Below are positions 62,435 through 64,000 of a stretch of 64,000 nt of DNA, piece by piece. The number at the start of each line of letters is the position of its first letter. The first letter of the stretch is position 1. Source of the stretch: Flavobacterium piscis. GTDB taxonomy: Bacteria; Bacteroidota; Bacteroidia; Flavobacteriales; Flavobacteriaceae. The notes below the pieces were generated by a model. That model saw nothing but the letters and a program-made list of their open reading frames with translations, made no database searches and was not told the DNA's origin. The position numbers and the translations under genes are program-made. The stretch covers positions 682,001 through 746,000 of the forward strand of contig NZ_LVEN01000027.1 in NCBI RefSeq assembly GCF_001686925.1, read 5' to 3'.

Positions 62435-64000
62435 TTAAAAGGAGTAACCAAGAGTTAAAAGCCAGTTGGAAGGCGCCCCGGGAAACAATCGAATATAATC
62501 ATAACCACCAACCCAGTAGGTTTTATTCAATATGTTATTGGCATTTACCTGGATTTTAAATTTATTAATGCTGTAATACAATGCCGCATTAAATAAAGTA
62601 TAGCCAGGAAGTGTCTGCTGGTCAGTTTGGCTAAGTGTACGTGTGGTTGCAAAATTGCTTCCAAAACCAAGTCCAAAATCTTTCAAAGCTCCTTCAGTAA
62701 AATTATAACGTGTCCATAAATTACCCTGCTGGCGTGGAGTATTTGGTTTTTGTCTTCCAATTTCAGATTCAATCGGGCTTTCAGAAATTGCAGCTTCATT
62801 ATAAGAATAAGCGGCAGAGATACTCCAGTTTCGTGTAATATTTCCGTTCACATCAATTTCAATACCTTTCGATTCTTCTTCACCTACAGCACGCATTAAA
62901 TCAGGATTTGTAGTATCGTTTGCCGGATATAAAGTGTTTTTCTGCTTAATTTTGAAAAGGGCAACCGTTACAAAAAGTCTCTCTTTAAACCACGAAGATT
63001 TTCCTCCAAACTCAATCATATTACTTTCTAACGGATTAAAAGGTCCTCCCGCATTTGGGTTTGATAAAGAAGAAGCCGTTTGTGGGTTATATCCTTTTAC
63101 GTAAGTTCCGTACAAATTAATGTTTGGATTAACGGTATATGTAAGTCCAAAACGGGGTAAAAACGAATGCTGTTTTACTTTGTTTTCATTTGTCTTTTTG
63201 TAGTTTTCCTTATCGCTGTATTCGTCGTAACGCAACCCAATTAAAGCCTGAAATGCACCAAACTTAATATGGTCCTGAAGATAAACTCCGTATAAAGAAT
63301 AAAAAGTAGGATCAAAAGGACGGGCTGCATAAAAATACTTACTCATGTCTTTTAACTGCTGTGACCCAGACGGATTTGTCAGGTCAAAATGCGCCACGTT
63401 TGGCACCGGATTGCCTTTAGAATCCAATAAATAATTGGCTTTATTAGCTGGGTTGTAGGTTGCAATCGATCCTGTATTTGCAGCATTTCTATATCCTGTA
63501 GCCTGCAATTGTGAACCTCCGGCAGGAACTTCCTCCTGTGCATAATCGTAACCTAAAATCAGGTTATGTTCTAATGCTCCGGTTTTGGCTTCGTATTTAA
63601 AAAAGGTCGAAAGATTATCGATATAGCGTTTACGTTTTCGCATAAAAACCTGCATTTCTATAGAAGTAGGAATCGTAGTCCCGTCACCAGCCGATGCATA
63701 TTTATTGGCACCACGATGTTCCAAAAGATCTTCTGTATAACCGGTACGAATGTAAGATCCTGAAAAGGACAAACGATCTGTAAACTGATGATTTAAGGAA
63801 GTCGTGACAATGTATGTTTCTTCATTTAAATAATCGTTGGTAGAATTTAATGAATTGGATATTTTGGTAGAGTATAAAGTATTTTCATAAGTTGATTGTC
63901 CACGATCCAATATACTTTTTGAACTTGTATAAATCAGATCAAAATTGACACTGGTTTTATCATTTGGAAGAAAAGACAGGGAAGGAGCAAGGACAATATT
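62435..64000 (-). CDS. TonB-dependent siderophore receptor (5' end outside window)
   Basis: The frame is open to the right edge (APSLSFLPNDKTSVNFDLIY near the edge), so the plug and most of the signal sequence lie outside. About 521 residues of beta-barrel are visible, with FhuE/FecA-like strands such as GALEHNLILGYDYAQEEVP, LIGLRYDEYSDKENY, NINLYGTYVKGYNPQTASSL and the end NWLLTLGYSF. Such receptors import ferric siderophores. It is transcribed towards the PepSY gene and is likely in one operon with it. Confidence 0.9.
   Translation of the reverse strand, partial: NIVLAPSLSFLPNDKTSVNFDLIYTSSKSILDRGQSTYENTLYSTKISNSLNSTNDYLNEETYIVTTSLNHQFTDRLSFSGSYIRTGYTEDLLEHRGANKYASAGDGTTIPTSIEMQVFMRKRKRYIDNLSTFFKYEAKTGALEHNLILGYDYAQEEVPAGGSQLQATGYRNAANTGSIATYNPANKANYLLDSKGNPVPNVAHFDLTNPSGSQQLKDMSKYFYAARPFDPTFYSLYGVYLQDHIKFGAFQALIGLRYDEYSDKENYKKTNENKVKQHSFLPRFGLTYTVNPNINLYGTYVKGYNPQTASSLSNPNAGGPFNPLESNMIEFGGKSSWFKERLFVTVALFKIKQKNTLYPANDTTNPDLMRAVGEEESKGIEIDVNGNITRNWSISAAYSYNEAAISESPIESEIGRQKPNTPRQQGNLWTRYNFTEGALKDFGLGFGSNFATTRTLSQTDQQTLPGYTLFNAALYYSINKFKIQVNANNILNKTYWVGGYDYIRLFPGAPSNWLLTLGYSF

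Noticed and set aside
1..64000. CRISPR arrays, rRNA, tRNA genes or insertion sequences
   Set aside because: No regularly spaced repeats, rRNA cores, full cloverleafs or transposase motifs were recognised on either strand.

Overview
The window looks like a chromosomal segment of a Flavobacterium-type member of the Bacteroidota. It is AT-rich, has SusC/SusD outer-membrane pairs, a type IX secretion (T9SS) sorting tail, Bacteroidota-style promoters (TAnnTTTG) and AT-rich translation starts with few Shine-Dalgarno sites. No rRNA, tRNA, CRISPR array or insertion sequence was recognised. The left edge cuts an NTF2-like gene and the right edge cuts a TonB-dependent receptor gene.

Layout. 1-4.2 kb: small metabolic genes with their regulators (alpha/beta hydrolase with a divergent LysR gene; MDR oxidoreductase with an HxlR gene). 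4.4-23.9 kb: an alginate utilisation locus, made of a divergent SGNH acetylesterase, a FadR-type GntR regulator, SusC, SusD, a PL6 lyase, a TIG-domain surface lipoprotein, a PL17 lyase, KdgF, an MFS uronate transporter, a DEH reductase, KDG kinase, KDPG aldolase and a T9SS-secreted jelly-roll protein that may be another lyase. Together they cover binding and depolymerisation of alginate, uptake of oligomers and monomers, and conversion to pyruvate and glyceraldehyde 3-phosphate. Two copies of an operator-like palindrome (TTGGTnnACCAA), one at the regulator and one at the esterase, tie the acetylesterase to the regulon.

24-42.5 kb: a mixed region with a serine hydrolase, AraC, Crp/Fnr and XRE regulators, a BCCT transporter, a single-domain response regulator, a DUF1275 membrane protein, an amidohydrolase, two very acidic small proteins, a membrane nucleotide cyclase, an AraC/GyrI-like pseudogene with three lesions, an AraC-acetyltransferase-lipoprotein-hydrolase group, and an MBL-fold/NTF2 pair next to a Crp/Fnr gene.

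42.6-48.9 kb: an accessory stretch with an orphan contractile tail-sheath gene plus a PAAR spike-tip gene that has no ordinary start codon, a DUF6734-like glycosyltransferase-type protein, and an unreported-looking 51-residue double-glycine leader peptide followed by three consecutive hairpins. This is the most unusual part of the window.

49.1-54.9 kb: an ergothioneine-type cluster (EgtB, FAD disulfide reductase, divergent BCCT carrier, EgtD, Asp/Glu racemase-family protein). Because hercynine and ergothioneine are betaines, the BCCT protein, whose substrate-site motifs differ from canonical betaine carriers, is a candidate carrier for them. 55.0-60.4 kb: an orphan SusC/SusD pair with a 0.9 kb upstream region. 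61.3-64 kb: a PepSY-type membrane protein and a truncated TonB-dependent siderophore receptor, probably for iron acquisition.
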